Source: Deinococcales bacterium
Lineage (GTDB): Bacteria; Deinococcota; Deinococci; Deinococcales; JAAFIG01
DNA length: 64,000 nt
Direction: 5' to 3'
Assembly (NCBI GenBank): GCA_025352125.1
Contig: JANXTZ010000028.1
Span: forward strand, 124,001-188,000
Made by a program: the position numbers and the translations under genes. Positions within the stretch are counted from its first letter, which is position 1. The number at the start of each line of letters is the position of its first letter. Below are positions 50,520-60,421 of the stretch, one piece after another. The notes beneath the pieces were generated by a model. It did not search any database and had not been told where the DNA came from. It was given only the letters and a program-made list of their open reading frames with translations.

Positions 50520-51419
50520 CTATTTCAAAGATTCTTTGGCTTCCTCGAGTTTTCTGATCGGGTCGTACTCGGCATCGGTGGCTGGCGCAAAGCTTTTCAA
50601 GCCGATGCGCTCAAGAGCTTTTTTGTTGTCGAACGACAGCACCGCTTCGCGCAGCGCCTTTTGTAAACTTGGCGGCAGGTCTCTGCGGTACGCCAGCGGA
50701 AAAGTGGGGATGGTCTGGGAAGTCCAGAGAATGTTAAGCGCCTTGATGTTCTTGATCTCGCCGTCACGAATCGCCACGTCAATTTCGCGGTCGTTGGTGG
50801 CGGCAACTTGTACTTCGCCCTCGATCACGCTTTCGATGTTGGCTTCGTGCGAACCGCCAAACGAAATGTTTTTAAAGTATGTTTCGGGTTTGATCTTCAG
50901 GTCGCGCACCAAATGCAGCCAGGGCAGCAGGTAGCCGGAGGCGCTTTCGGGATCAACAAACGCGAAACTTTTCCCCTTGGCGTCGCTCAGGGTTTTGATG
51001 CCGCTGTCCGCCCTCGAGACGATTAACGAATGGTAGCCAAGCCCCGTTTTGATCGTATTCTCCTTGGCGAACGCCACCGCCCCACCGCGCCGTGCCGCTT
51101 GCACATACGCCAGCGGTCCCATGTAGGCAAAATCGAGTTTTTGTGATGCCATGCCGACAATCACCGCCACGTAATCGGGTCCAAAGTAAGGCTTGATCTT
51201 CAAGCCTAGTTTTTGCTCGAGGTGGTCAATGAGGGGCTGAAAGCGTTTTCTGGACTCAAGGCTGGCTTCGGCGGGAATGATGCCAAAAGTCAGGGTTGAA
51301 GCCCATCCCGTGCGATCTGGGGCGCTTTGGAGGGCAGTCGCTCGAGAATCGTGGGCGATCAATATGCTGCTCAAGGCAAGTACAATTAAACCAGACACGA
51401 CAAATCTTTTCTCTTTCAT
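50520..51419 (-). CDS. Orphan PhnD-like phosphorus-compound binding protein
   Basis: 299 residues with signal peptide. The fold and blocks mirror phnD: LTFGIIPAEASLESRKRFQPLIDHLEQKLGLKIKPYFGPDYVAVI, DFAYMGPLAYV, KGKSFAFVDPESASGYL, FGGSHEANI. No permease or ATPase is next to it, so it may feed the PhnCE transporter at 38-41 kb with another ligand (phosphite, phosphonate or phosphate). It follows the phosphoesterase genes, after a hairpin at 51431-51466. Confidence 0.9.
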   Translation of the reverse strand: MKEKRFVVSGLIVLALSSILIAHDSRATALQSAPDRTGWASTLTFGIIPAEASLESRKRFQPLIDHLEQKLGLKIKPYFGPDYVAVIVGMASQKLDFAYMGPLAYVQAARRGGAVAFAKENTIKTGLGYHSLIVSRADSGIKTLSDAKGKSFAFVDPESASGYLLPWLHLVRDLKIKPETYFKNISFGGSHEANIESVIEGEVQVAATNDREIDVAIRDGEIKNIKALNILWTSQTIPTFPLAYRRDLPPSLQKALREAVLSFDNKKALERIGLKSFAPATDAEYDPIRKLEEAKESLK

Positions 51420-51430
51420 TTCAGCTCCTC

Positions 51431-51466
51431 AAAAGCCCCGAGATGCCAGATTGGTTCGGCATCTCG
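51431..51466 (-). terminator. Hairpin between phosphoesterase and PhnD-like genes
   Basis: Minus strand: CGAGATGCC / GGCATCTCG with a 10-base loop, followed by GGGCTTTTG. The U-tract is short and the ribosome site of the next gene follows at once, so it may be a partial terminator or attenuator. Confidence 0.6.
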
Positions 51467-51477
51467 AGAACCTGGTT

Positions 51478-54102
51478 TTAACGGGTCGCGCTGTCACCCG
51501 AATACGGGTCGCTCTGTCCGAGCGATTTGGAGAGGTTGTTCACCACGGTCTGCACCGCAGCACTCGGCTTGGACATCTCAAAGTTCTTCCAATGGCGGTA
51601 GGCGCGTTGCGCCTCGAGGTTGAGCGGATTGGCTCGAGTGCTCAGCTTGAGGGCTGGCATCGGGGTGTTCTCGCCTTTGACGGCGTGCCAGATGATGTCG
51701 TTGAATACGCGTTCATCCACCGCATCGGCTCGTGCCAAGTTCAAGCCGTTCGAGAGTTTGGCTTTGTACGAAAGGATGGTGTTCATGGTGTCGAGCGGTT
51801 GTTTTGGCACGACCGACTTGTACGGCGCAAGGTTTGGCGTGTCTTGAAAGGCGGCGATCATCGGCGTGGCGGCGGCATCAAACTGGGTCATCGGTGACAA
51901 GCCCAGGATCAATTCCATTGTGCGCAACATCGAAGTGGTCGAGTACATTGTGTGGTCGCGGACATTGCGCCTGCTGTAGGCGCTTATGGCGAGCGCGGGC
52001 ATCCGGTGCGCGTCCACGTGATCTGCGCCGTTTTGAGCGTCATCCTCGAGCACAAAAATGGCGGTGTCTTTCCAGTACACGCTGTTGCTGACGGCTTCGA
52101 CCAGTTTACCGAGCGCAAGGTCATTGTCGGCGACATACGAGGCTGGCACGGGCGAGCCGACCCGAGTGCCGTTGGTGTGATCCCTGGGCAGACGCACCAC
52201 CGAGAGTTGAGGCAGCTTGCCACTGATCACGTAACCGTCGAATTCTTGTTTCCAGGCATCAAAGCGCACTTGATCGCTGATTGCCATGCTGTAGCCTGGG
52301 AAAATCGGTGACATTCGACCCTCGAGCGCGGTAGCAAACAATGTGGGTTTGACGTTGGGGGCGGCGCTGGCGAAATCGTTGAACTCGCCGTAAGAACGGT
52401 AATCGAGTCCGGCGCGTTTGGCATGGTCGAACAGGTATCCGCCGGCTGGGGCGCTGGCAGTCGAACCCATCTCGAAATCGTAATCGCGCCCGCGCGGCGA
52501 GTAATTCGCCACCCAGTTTCGCTGGGTGTACTGCGTGGCAATCGCGCCCATCGTCCAGTTGTGACCGTCGGCGCTGACCTCGGCATCGGCGTAAAAGTTG
52601 TCGAACAAACCAAATTCGAGCGCCAGGGCGTGTTGGTTTGGGGTCACGTCCTGCCCGAACAACTCGAGGCTGGGTTCGCCGTTGCCCTCGGTCAAGCTGC
52701 CGTAGAGTTGGTCGTAAGTACGATTTTCCTTGATCACATAAATCACGTGCTTGATCGGACTGGGGTCGCCTGCCCGTAGCGGAATGGCGTGCGGCGTCGA
52801 ACTGGCGGCTCGAGCCAGCACGCCTTTGGTGTTCTCGAGTCCGTCGTTTTTGACAACTGTTGCAGTGTACATCTCGAGCATTTTCGCGTCAGGCGTTGGA
52901 ATCACCGAGATCGTCCCTCGAGCCATCGCCGCAATGTATTGCTCGCTCGGGTTGCGCTTGTCTGGAACGGGTCCTTGCGGGTTTGGTCCTGCGCCCAGTC
53001 CCTTCATGTTGGCGGTGTACAAGAACGTGCCGTCTTTGGACATGACAACCGCACTCGGAAACCATGCCGTCGGAATGCGTCCCGTCACCTTGCCGCTCGA
53101 GATGTCCACCACTGCCAGGGCATTCTCGCCAGCCATTGCCACGTAAAGCGTTTTGTTGTCGGACGCTACGGTCAATGCGGTTGGCATCGAACCTGCTGGC
53201 GCACCTGCATATGGCTCGAGGTTGAGGGTCACGCTGACTTTGTTGCTGGCGGTATCAACAACGCTGACGGTGTTCGCGTTGGTGTTCGCCACGAACAAAC
53301 TCTTGCCATCGGGTGAGAGCGCCATCGCACTTGGATGCGCCCCGACCTCGACTCGAGCGACTTCTTTGAGGCTTGCGGTATCCACCACCGCCACGGCTTT
53401 GGCATTCTCGAGCGCCACGTACAAGGATTTTCCGTCTTGTGCGAGTTGTAGCATGTACGGCATCTGCCCGATGTCGCTGGCACTGGCGGCACTGCCGAAT
53501 TTGATGGTTTTCAAATTCGTTTGGGTGCGGCTCGAGGCGAGGTCAATCGCGGCGACGGTGTTGCCCAGGTTGTTCGCCACGAACAAGGTTTTGCCGTCCT
53601 GGGAAGCCGCCAAGCCAGATGGAAAGATCGGGGTGCTCGAGTCGCCAAGGACGATGCTGGAATTTTCGGTCAGCCTGCCCGCATCAAAGCTGTAGCTGCG
53701 GATTTTGTTGTTGCCGCCCGCCGAGGCGTACAAATTCTTGCCGTCCGCGCTCCAGGTCACACCGACATACAAGGCTTCTGGGGCTGGATACGGGATGGTC
53801 TGGGTGACGCGGCGGGTATAAGTGTCAACCAATGTCAACCCTTGCACACCCTGACCGCAATTCACCACCGCCAAATAATGCCCGTCCGGACTGAGCGCCA
53901 CACCCATCGGGCGATCCCCAACCTCGAGTTGCAAACCTGCGGGAGAGAGAACCCAATTGTTTGGCGTGATGCCCGTGCCGTCGGCTTGCGGTCCAACCTT
54001 GCCGAAGAACACAAAACCCGCCCCCGCCGCGACTGCGCCAAACGTCAATGTACCAATGAGCACCGCGCTCGAGAGAAGACCCTTGCTTTTGAGACTGTTC
54101 AT
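51478..54102 (-). CDS. YncE-like beta-propeller/phosphoesterase fusion, copy 3
   Basis: 874 residues. N-terminal membrane anchor or signal (8-34), then a seven-bladed-type propeller (about 45-410) of repeated SPDGKSLFVANTNANTVSVVDT units. The C-terminal phosphoesterase domain has HVIYVIKENRTYDQLYG, FYADAEVSADGHNWTMGA, LEDDAQNGADHVDAHR and AISAYSRR. The domain is related to phospholipase C/acid phosphatase proteins (alkaline-phosphatase-like fold). Expected location is the cell surface or periplasm, and a role in releasing phosphate from esters is inferred. It is close to copy 2 upstream (872 residues). Confidence 0.88.
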   Translation of the reverse strand: MNSLKSKGLLSSAVLIGTLTFGAVAAGAGFVFFGKVGPQADGTGITPNNWVLSPAGLQLEVGDRPMGVALSPDGHYLAVVNCGQGVQGLTLVDTYTRRVTQTIPYPAPEALYVGVTWSADGKNLYASAGGNNKIRSYSFDAGRLTENSSIVLGDSSTPIFPSGLAASQDGKTLFVANNLGNTVAAIDLASSRTQTNLKTIKFGSAASASDIGQMPYMLQLAQDGKSLYVALENAKAVAVVDTASLKEVARVEVGAHPSAMALSPDGKSLFVANTNANTVSVVDTASNKVSVTLNLEPYAGAPAGSMPTALTVASDNKTLYVAMAGENALAVVDISSGKVTGRIPTAWFPSAVVMSKDGTFLYTANMKGLGAGPNPQGPVPDKRNPSEQYIAAMARGTISVIPTPDAKMLEMYTATVVKNDGLENTKGVLARAASSTPHAIPLRAGDPSPIKHVIYVIKENRTYDQLYGSLTEGNGEPSLELFGQDVTPNQHALALEFGLFDNFYADAEVSADGHNWTMGAIATQYTQRNWVANYSPRGRDYDFEMGSTASAPAGGYLFDHAKRAGLDYRSYGEFNDFASAAPNVKPTLFATALEGRMSPIFPGYSMAISDQVRFDAWKQEFDGYVISGKLPQLSVVRLPRDHTNGTRVGSPVPASYVADNDLALGKLVEAVSNSVYWKDTAIFVLEDDAQNGADHVDAHRMPALAISAYSRRNVRDHTMYSTTSMLRTMELILGLSPMTQFDAAATPMIAAFQDTPNLAPYKSVVPKQPLDTMNTILSYKAKLSNGLNLARADAVDERVFNDIIWHAVKGENTPMPALKLSTRANPLNLEAQRAYRHWKNFEMSKPSAAVQTVVNNLSKSLGQSDPYSGDSATR

Positions 54103-54146
54103 TCATCACCCGTTTCTGTACTGCCAAAACTTGCTCAATGTTTGAT

Positions 54147-56765
54147 TTAACGCGCCTGATCCACAGACAACGCATTGCTCAAGCCAGCATTGCGCTCGAG
54201 GTTTTGAATGGTCTTTTTTGCCGCCAGTTGGCTCTGCGGAAGGTATTTCGTGTCAAAGCGCTCATACCTCGAGTGTGCCCAAGACGCAAATTGATTGACG
54301 CGGCGGCTCGAGACTGGTTTTGGTATCGCTGTGTTCGCACCTTTGGCGGAATGCCACAAAATGTCGTTGAGGATTGCGCTGTTCACGCGGTCTGGTCTGG
54401 AAAAATTGTAATGCGAGGACTCTTTGGCTTTGTATGACAGGACCGTATTCAATTCCTCGAGCTTCTGCTTTGGTGTGATTGCCTTGTACGGTGCAAGGTT
54501 TGGCATGTCCTGAAACGCCGCGATCATCGGGGTGGCGGCGGCATCAAATTGCGTCATCGGCGGCATTCCCAAAATCAACTCGAGGGTGCGCAGCATCGAC
54601 ACTTGCGAGTATTGGGTGTGGTCGAGCGCACCGCGTTTGCTGTAGGCACTGATCGCAAAGGCAACCGTGCGGTGGGCGTCCACATGGTCGGGTCCACTCT
54701 GGGCGTCATCCTCGAGCGACAAGATCACGGTGTCTTTCCAGTACGGGCTGTTGCTGACGGCTTCGACAATCTTGCCGAACGCCAAATCGTTGTCGGCAAC
54801 CATCGCTTTGGGCGTGGGCAAACCCTTCTCCGAACCGGCGGTGTGATCTCGGGGCAGGGAAATGATCTCGAGTTGCGGCAGGTTTTTGTTTTTGACAAAA
54901 TCGTCGAATTCGGCTTTCCAGTTTTTGAAGCGGTCCTGGTCGCTGTAACTCATCTCGAAACCCAGGTAGGTCGGCGAGAAATGGTCTTTGAGGTTGGGCT
55001 GCGCAGGGGTTGGAATCAGGTTCGGCAGTTTCGAGGCATAATCCCAGAACTCACCGTAAGAACGGTAAGAGATACCCGCGCGTTTGGCAAAATCGAACAG
55101 AAAGCCGTTGCTTGGGTTGGCGGCGGTGCTTGCGCCCTCCCAGTCGTAGCCTCGGTTGCGATCTGAATAATCCGCTGGCCAGAAGCGCTGGGTGTAATCG
55201 CCCGCGACGGCTGCCATCGCCCAGTCGTGACCGTCGGCGGACACCTCGGCATCGCAGTAAAAGTTGTCGAACAAACCAAACTCGAGCGCCAGGGCGTGAT
55301 GGTTTGGCGTGACATCCTGACCGTACAGCGTCAGGCTTGGGTCGCCGTTGCCGACCTTCAAATCGCCGAGCACCTGGTCGTAGGTGCGGTTTTCTTTTAT
55401 CACGTAAATGACATGCTTGAAGACGCTCGGATCGCCCAGCCGACGGGGAATTGCTTGGGCTTTGGTGCTGCTCGAGCCTTGCGTCAGCGCCTGACGGGTT
55501 TCGTCAAAACCATTGTTTTTCACGACCTGTGCCGTGTACGCCGCCAGGGTTTTGACGTCTGGCGTCTCGAGCACGCTGACCGTCCCTCGAGCCAGACCCG
55601 CGATGTACTGCTCGCCCTCCTGATTCACGCCGTCGATAGGACCGCGCGGATTTGGTCCCGCGCCCAGTCCCTTGAGATTGGCGACGTACAAGAACTTTCC
55701 GTCCTTGGAGGTTGTGACCGCGCTGGGATACCATGCCGTGGGAATCAGACCGCGCACGGTGTTGCTGCCCAGATCGACCACCGCCAGGTCGTTGTTGCCG
55801 CCGTTGGTCACGTACAACGTCTTGCCGTCTTTTGAGAGCGCCAAGGCGTTGGGGATCGAGCCGAAGGGTGCGCCGTCAAACGGTTGAACTTTGATTTCAC
55901 TTTTGACCGCGTTGCTGGCGGTATCGACAATGCTGACCGAATCCGAGTTGGCGTTTGCCACATACAGGGTTTTGCCGTCCGCCGAGAGCGTCATGCCAGA
56001 GGGTTGATCGCCGACAGCAATCTGCTTTTGCAACTCGAGTTTTTCAGTGTTAATGACGCTGAGGGCTTTTTGGTTGGTGTGCGAAACGTACAGCGTCTTG
56101 TCGTCCTTTGAAAGTTGCAGCGCATACGGCAGCGTGATTTTGCTAGTATCGCCCGAGGCTTCACCAAATTTGAGATACCGCACGCTCAACCCATTGCGGC
56201 GCGTGGTGTCGATGGCGGCAATCGCGTTGCCGTAATTGAGCGCCGCGTACAGGGTTTTGCCGTCCTGTGATAGCGCCAGACCGGCTGGAAAAATTGGACT
56301 CGAGAGGTCGCCCAGAATCAGTGGTGTACCCTCGGTCAATATCTTGCCGTCAAAGCCATAAACCCTGATCTTGTTGTTGCCGCCCGCCGAGGCATAGAGC
56401 GTCTTGCCATCCTTGCTCCAAGCCAAACCGTAAAACAGCGCCTCGGGTTCGGGGTACGGAATTTTTTGCACGACCTTGTTGCTGTAGGTGTCCAGCAGCG
56501 CCAAGCCCTGCACGCCCTGACCGCCGTTGGTCACGGCGATAAACCGTCCATCGGGCGAGGGCAGCAATGCCATCGGGCGATCCCCAACCTCGAGTTGCAA
56601 CCCTGCGGGCGTCAATGTCCACCTGTTGGGCGTGATGCCCGTGCCGTCGGGTTGCGGTCCGACCAGACCAAAAAAGAACGAATTGGTCGCAAAACCAACG
56701 CCCACCGTCGCCAGCGCCACACCAGCCAAGATGCTCAAGATTCGCGGATTTTTCAGTGTTTTCAT
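54147..56765 (-). CDS. YncE-like beta-propeller/phosphoesterase fusion, copy 2
   Basis: 872 residues after CCAGGAGAAAAAAC. Same order as copy 3: anchor, then GPQPDGTGITPNRWTLTPAGLQLEVGDRP (nearly identical in copy 3), propeller blades, HVIYVIKENRTYDQVLG, FYCDAEVSADGHDWAMAAV, LEDDAQSGPDHVDAHR and AISAYSKR. The near-identical start and end of both proteins point to a fairly recent tandem duplication, yet the middle blades differ, which may change ligand specificity. Copy 2 sits between a Rieske gene and copy 3. Confidence 0.88.
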   Translation of the reverse strand: MKTLKNPRILSILAGVALATVGVGFATNSFFFGLVGPQPDGTGITPNRWTLTPAGLQLEVGDRPMALLPSPDGRFIAVTNGGQGVQGLALLDTYSNKVVQKIPYPEPEALFYGLAWSKDGKTLYASAGGNNKIRVYGFDGKILTEGTPLILGDLSSPIFPAGLALSQDGKTLYAALNYGNAIAAIDTTRRNGLSVRYLKFGEASGDTSKITLPYALQLSKDDKTLYVSHTNQKALSVINTEKLELQKQIAVGDQPSGMTLSADGKTLYVANANSDSVSIVDTASNAVKSEIKVQPFDGAPFGSIPNALALSKDGKTLYVTNGGNNDLAVVDLGSNTVRGLIPTAWYPSAVTTSKDGKFLYVANLKGLGAGPNPRGPIDGVNQEGEQYIAGLARGTVSVLETPDVKTLAAYTAQVVKNNGFDETRQALTQGSSSTKAQAIPRRLGDPSVFKHVIYVIKENRTYDQVLGDLKVGNGDPSLTLYGQDVTPNHHALALEFGLFDNFYCDAEVSADGHDWAMAAVAGDYTQRFWPADYSDRNRGYDWEGASTAANPSNGFLFDFAKRAGISYRSYGEFWDYASKLPNLIPTPAQPNLKDHFSPTYLGFEMSYSDQDRFKNWKAEFDDFVKNKNLPQLEIISLPRDHTAGSEKGLPTPKAMVADNDLAFGKIVEAVSNSPYWKDTVILSLEDDAQSGPDHVDAHRTVAFAISAYSKRGALDHTQYSQVSMLRTLELILGMPPMTQFDAAATPMIAAFQDMPNLAPYKAITPKQKLEELNTVLSYKAKESSHYNFSRPDRVNSAILNDILWHSAKGANTAIPKPVSSRRVNQFASWAHSRYERFDTKYLPQSQLAAKKTIQNLERNAGLSNALSVDQAR

Positions 56766-56817
56766 GTTTTTTCTCCTGGAACAGTGCAGTGTGCCGAAAT
56801 AGAAGCCGCAAATGATT

Positions 56818-57273
56818 TCAGGTGCTCACCCTGCCAACGGCATGAAGCTTGCCGTCTCGTAGCTCGAGCTTCAGGGCTTGCAGGGATTTTTTGGTCGGAC
56901 CCTGGATCACCGTGCCGTCCGCGTCGTAGATGCTGTCGTGACAGGGGCAGACCAGCACATGATCGGAATTGAGGGCGTTGGTCTCGCAGCCCTGGTGCAT
57001 ACAGGTCAACGTGAAGGCGGTCAGGAAAATCTTTTTGTCCAGCTCGAGCATCCGTTCGTTGACTTCACGCGGCGCGGGAATCCGAACCGCCAGCGAATTG
57101 ACGCCCTCGTAGACAAATGAAATCGAATCGAATTCTTTTTTGAAAACCTCAACCCCTCCAACCGTGACATCGGCTGGTTTGGTTTGCCGTGCGAGGCTCG
57201 AGGTTTGCCCAGCGGCAACACCAACACCGCCCACCAGCAGGCTTTGCACCACTTGACGACGACTGTTGCCCAT
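56818..57273 (-). CDS. Tat-exported Rieske protein among phosphoesterase genes
   Basis: 151 residues from MGNSRRQVVQ after AAGGAGG. Tat-type signal (SRRQVVQSLLVGG). Rieske cluster motifs CMHQGC (Cys91, His93; Cys96) and CPCHDS (Cys109, His112; Cys111) followed by GTVIQGPTKKSL. It resembles the small Rieske subunits of bc-type or arsenite-oxidase-type enzymes. No cytochrome b or oxidoreductase is next to it, so its electron partner is unknown; it could serve the respiratory complex at 8-12 kb as a second Rieske. Confidence 0.9.
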   Translation of the reverse strand: MGNSRRQVVQSLLVGGVGVAAGQTSSLARQTKPADVTVGGVEVFKKEFDSISFVYEGVNSLAVRIPAPREVNERMLELDKKIFLTAFTLTCMHQGCETNALNSDHVLVCPCHDSIYDADGTVIQGPTKKSLQALKLELRDGKLHAVGRVST

Positions 57274-57335
57274 GATGCCCTCCTTAGCCCAAAACAGCGT
57301 GTCGCGCAACTCCCCGACGGGCCACGGTCTGGGTT

Positions 57336-60245
57336 TCAGCGGTTCTCGAGGTTGATGCCCGAGGGATTTGTATCGAGGTTCTTGATGACGCGTTTCAATG
57401 CGGCTTCACCACCCAAAATCGGCACGCGCCTCGAGCCAGCCCCCAGCATGATGTCGGCGCTTTCGGTAAAGCTGATGTCTTGCCCGATGGATTTGAGGTA
57501 GGCGTGAACGTCGCTGGGATGGAACACCTTTGGATCGCCTGGATAGGGCGCGTCAAAGCCCTTGGTGGCGTACCAGACTGCGCGGTTCAACAAGGCGGGG
57601 TCGGCGCGGTCAGGACCGCTCCAGAAATCCATGCGCTCACTTGCCCGCGACCACGCGCCCTGCAAGGTGGTCGCGGCGACGGGTTTGGGGTTCAGTTCAT
57701 TGATGGGGGTGGTGGCTTCGAGCGCGGTGAACGGCTCGAGGTTTGGGCTACTCGAGAACAGCGCATTCAGGTGCGTCGGGTCCACCGCCATGTCCATCTG
57801 GTTCATCGGGGGCAGCCCGAGAATGCGTTCCATTGCGGCGATAAAATCGATTTGGGTCATGTACTGGCTGAACGTGCCAGATTTGCTGTATGCCGAGATG
57901 ATGTTGGCGGGTCCACGGTGTCCGTTGACGTGATCCACCCCGTTTTGCACATCATCTTCGATCACAAAAATGACCGTGTCTTTCCAGTAGGGACTCTTGC
58001 TGATCGCTTCAACCACACGTCCAAGCGCCAGATCGTTGTCGGCAACCATGGCTTTGGGTGTTGGGTAGGTTGGCGCCGTGCCGTTGGTGTGGTCGCTGGT
58101 CAATGCCATGATGTTGAAATCGGGCAGGTTGCCATCTTTGACGTATTGGTTAAATTCTTTCAACCAGACCTCAAAGCGGTACTGATCCGAGATCACTTGA
58201 TGGTACGGCGGGTACTCTTTGTTGATGATCTTCTCCAGGCTCGGCACGTCCGAGTGCGCCTCGAGTTTTGCGATGTGCATCTGACCCGTTTTTTTGCCGC
58301 CCAAAATCAGGGCGTCATCATAAAAGTTGCTCCAGACTCCCGCCTCGGTCACGCCACCACCAAAGAAGCTCGAGTCGAGCCAGGGACCCATTTCGCGCCC
58401 TTCGACTTTCGCACCTCCGACAGATTCGCCGTAAACCCGCAAGCCTGAAACGTACTCGCCGTAAACCCGTACGCTCTTTTTGGCTTTGATCGCATTGTCC
58501 CAGATAAAGCCGCTCGAGGCGTAGGCGAGGGCATCGCCGCCGTTGAACGGATAGCTGCGGGTGAAACCCCCGTAGGATTTTTCGACGTAATCGTCCACAA
58601 AAGCTTGGGTGCTCCACTGGTGTCCGTCGGCGGAGTTTGTACCGCTGGCATAGTGGTTATCGAGTAGACCAAAGCGCTTGACCAGCGCGTGAAGGTTTGG
58701 CGTGACGGCTTGCCCAAACTGCACAATATTTGGGTCGCCATTGCCCTCCTTCACGTCGCCCAACAGTTGGTCGTAGGTGCGGTTTTCTTTGATGATGTAA
58801 AACACGTGCTTGAAAACGCTCGGCTCGCCAAGAAGGTTTGGGATGGCGACGGGCGCGGCGCTCGAGTCACCGCGCTTGTTGCCTGGAATCGCGTTCCAGG
58901 CGTTGTTTTTCAGGACTTGCGCGGTGTAGGCTTGCAGTTGCTCCGGATTCGGGTTGTCAATGATCGAAAGGCTCGAGACGACCGAATAGACGCTTTTGGC
59001 TTTCTTGTTGGTGGCTGGGTCGGGTCCACCCACACGGTCTGGTCCGAGCGCACCAACCCCGCGACCGTTGAGTGCCAACAAATGCGTGCCGTCGGTGGCG
59101 ACAGATGTTGGATAAAAACCGACGGGCACAAGACCCTCAAACAGCACCGCCTCGTTTGGACTGGTCGGCAGGCTGTAAATGGCAACGGCATTGTTGCGCC
59201 CCAGCGAGACGGCGAGGCGATTCTTGCCAATCAGCGCCAGTCCGTTCGGGCTGCTGCCGAGTTTCGCGCCAGCAAAGGGTTTGACCGCAATTGTGCGCTC
59301 GAGTTTCCCAGAGTCGGTGTTGAGCAGCGAGACCGTGTCGCTGTTGGTGTTCGTCACAAACAGGCGTTGACCATCGAGCAGCATCGCGGTGGGTTGATGA
59401 CCAACCTTGATGGTGCGTGTTTCGCGCAGCGTCTCGAGGTTGACCACCGAGACCGTACCCGTGTTGGCAAAACCCGAGGTCTTGTCCGCCACGATGTTCG
59501 TGCCGCTCGAGTTGACGGTGCTGTCACCAACTTTGGCGGGTCGTCCGCCCTGGTTGCTGACATAGGCTGTGTTCCCATCAACAATCACGGCGTGCGGTGC
59601 GTTGCCCACTGGAATCTGTGCCGTCCAGCGACTCGAGTTCAGATCGAGCAGCCCCAGCGCATTGTTCCTCGAGAGTGCCACGTAGAGCGTGTTGCCATCT
59701 TCGGAGAGTGCCAGTCCGCCAGGGTAACTGCTGGGGCTTGTGCCAGGAAAGTAGGCGGTGGTGCGCGGCACTTCGATCAGTTTCTCGAGCGCCAGCGTGC
59801 CATCGGCTTGCACCCCAGCAATCACGATTCGCCCCGTTTGCGAGGCGTAAAGTTTTTTGCCGTCGCTCGAGTAAAGAATGCCATCATAAGAGGCGCTGCC
59901 ACCAACCTTGTCAAAAACCTGTCTGACCTTGCCCGCCTCGAGATCGATCAACACAATGGCTTGGGCGTTGCCGTTCAGAATTGCGGCGGTTTTCAGGTCT
60001 GGCGAGAGCGCCATCGCGTTGGCGCGCCCATCGAACTCGACTTGTCTGCCAGCCGGTGTGATGCTCTGATTGGTGGATAAGAGCACCGAGCCGTCCACCT
60101 GACGCCCCACCAACCGAACGGCGACCTGCTGCGCGATCACTGCCATTCCAGCAAACGCAAAGACCACCATGCCCGCACGAACAAGCTTGACGCTAGATAG
60201 AGGACGACCGACTCGAGAAACAATCCGTTTCCGTGTGACGCGCAT
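57336..60245 (-). CDS. YncE-like beta-propeller/phosphoesterase fusion, copy 1 (divergent)
   Basis: 969 residues from the ATG after GGGGGTTGT. Basic N-terminus, then an anchor helix (about 22-42). The propeller (about 60-440) has LSEDGNTLYVALSRNNALGLLDL-type blades, and the phosphoesterase domain HVFYIIKENRTYDQLLG, ASGTNSADGHQWSTQAF, IEDDVQNGVDHVNGHR and IISAYSKS. It is about 95 residues longer than copies 2 and 3, with a local duplication RVYGEYVSGLRVYGESVGG. More distant from the other two; first of this operon. Confidence 0.88.
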   Translation of the reverse strand: MRVTRKRIVSRVGRPLSSVKLVRAGMVVFAFAGMAVIAQQVAVRLVGRQVDGSVLLSTNQSITPAGRQVEFDGRANAMALSPDLKTAAILNGNAQAIVLIDLEAGKVRQVFDKVGGSASYDGILYSSDGKKLYASQTGRIVIAGVQADGTLALEKLIEVPRTTAYFPGTSPSSYPGGLALSEDGNTLYVALSRNNALGLLDLNSSRWTAQIPVGNAPHAVIVDGNTAYVSNQGGRPAKVGDSTVNSSGTNIVADKTSGFANTGTVSVVNLETLRETRTIKVGHQPTAMLLDGQRLFVTNTNSDTVSLLNTDSGKLERTIAVKPFAGAKLGSSPNGLALIGKNRLAVSLGRNNAVAIYSLPTSPNEAVLFEGLVPVGFYPTSVATDGTHLLALNGRGVGALGPDRVGGPDPATNKKAKSVYSVVSSLSIIDNPNPEQLQAYTAQVLKNNAWNAIPGNKRGDSSAAPVAIPNLLGEPSVFKHVFYIIKENRTYDQLLGDVKEGNGDPNIVQFGQAVTPNLHALVKRFGLLDNHYASGTNSADGHQWSTQAFVDDYVEKSYGGFTRSYPFNGGDALAYASSGFIWDNAIKAKKSVRVYGEYVSGLRVYGESVGGAKVEGREMGPWLDSSFFGGGVTEAGVWSNFYDDALILGGKKTGQMHIAKLEAHSDVPSLEKIINKEYPPYHQVISDQYRFEVWLKEFNQYVKDGNLPDFNIMALTSDHTNGTAPTYPTPKAMVADNDLALGRVVEAISKSPYWKDTVIFVIEDDVQNGVDHVNGHRGPANIISAYSKSGTFSQYMTQIDFIAAMERILGLPPMNQMDMAVDPTHLNALFSSSPNLEPFTALEATTPINELNPKPVAATTLQGAWSRASERMDFWSGPDRADPALLNRAVWYATKGFDAPYPGDPKVFHPSDVHAYLKSIGQDISFTESADIMLGAGSRRVPILGGEAALKRVIKNLDTNPSGINLENR

Positions 60246-60361
60246 ACAACCCCCAATTGATTCTCGAGCGGTTTTGAAGCTGAAAGAGACCGGTCTGAAC
60301 CCTAATGCGGTTTTGTCATCGGTCGATGACTGACCACTGGCTGACAGGCGCGTGACAGTTC

Positions 60362-60406
60362 GCAAAAACAAGAACGCCAGGGGCGGAAAACTTCCAACCT
60401 CTGGCG
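60362..60406 (-). terminator. Terminator of the type I phosphodiesterase gene
   Basis: Minus strand: CGCCAGAGG / CCCCTGGCG with a 17-base loop, then TTCTTGTTTTT. It separates this gene from propeller copy 1. Confidence 0.75.
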
Positions 60407-60421
60407 CTCGAGAACAATTGT

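Noticed and set aside
58689-60080. Long plus-strand frame (463 codons) opposite propeller copy 1
   Set aside because: Antisense shadow of a protein-coding gene; no ribosome site and no recognisable sequence. The same holds for long frames opposite phnL/MPPE, phnM, cytochrome b-ferredoxin, the sensor kinase and the phytase-like gene.
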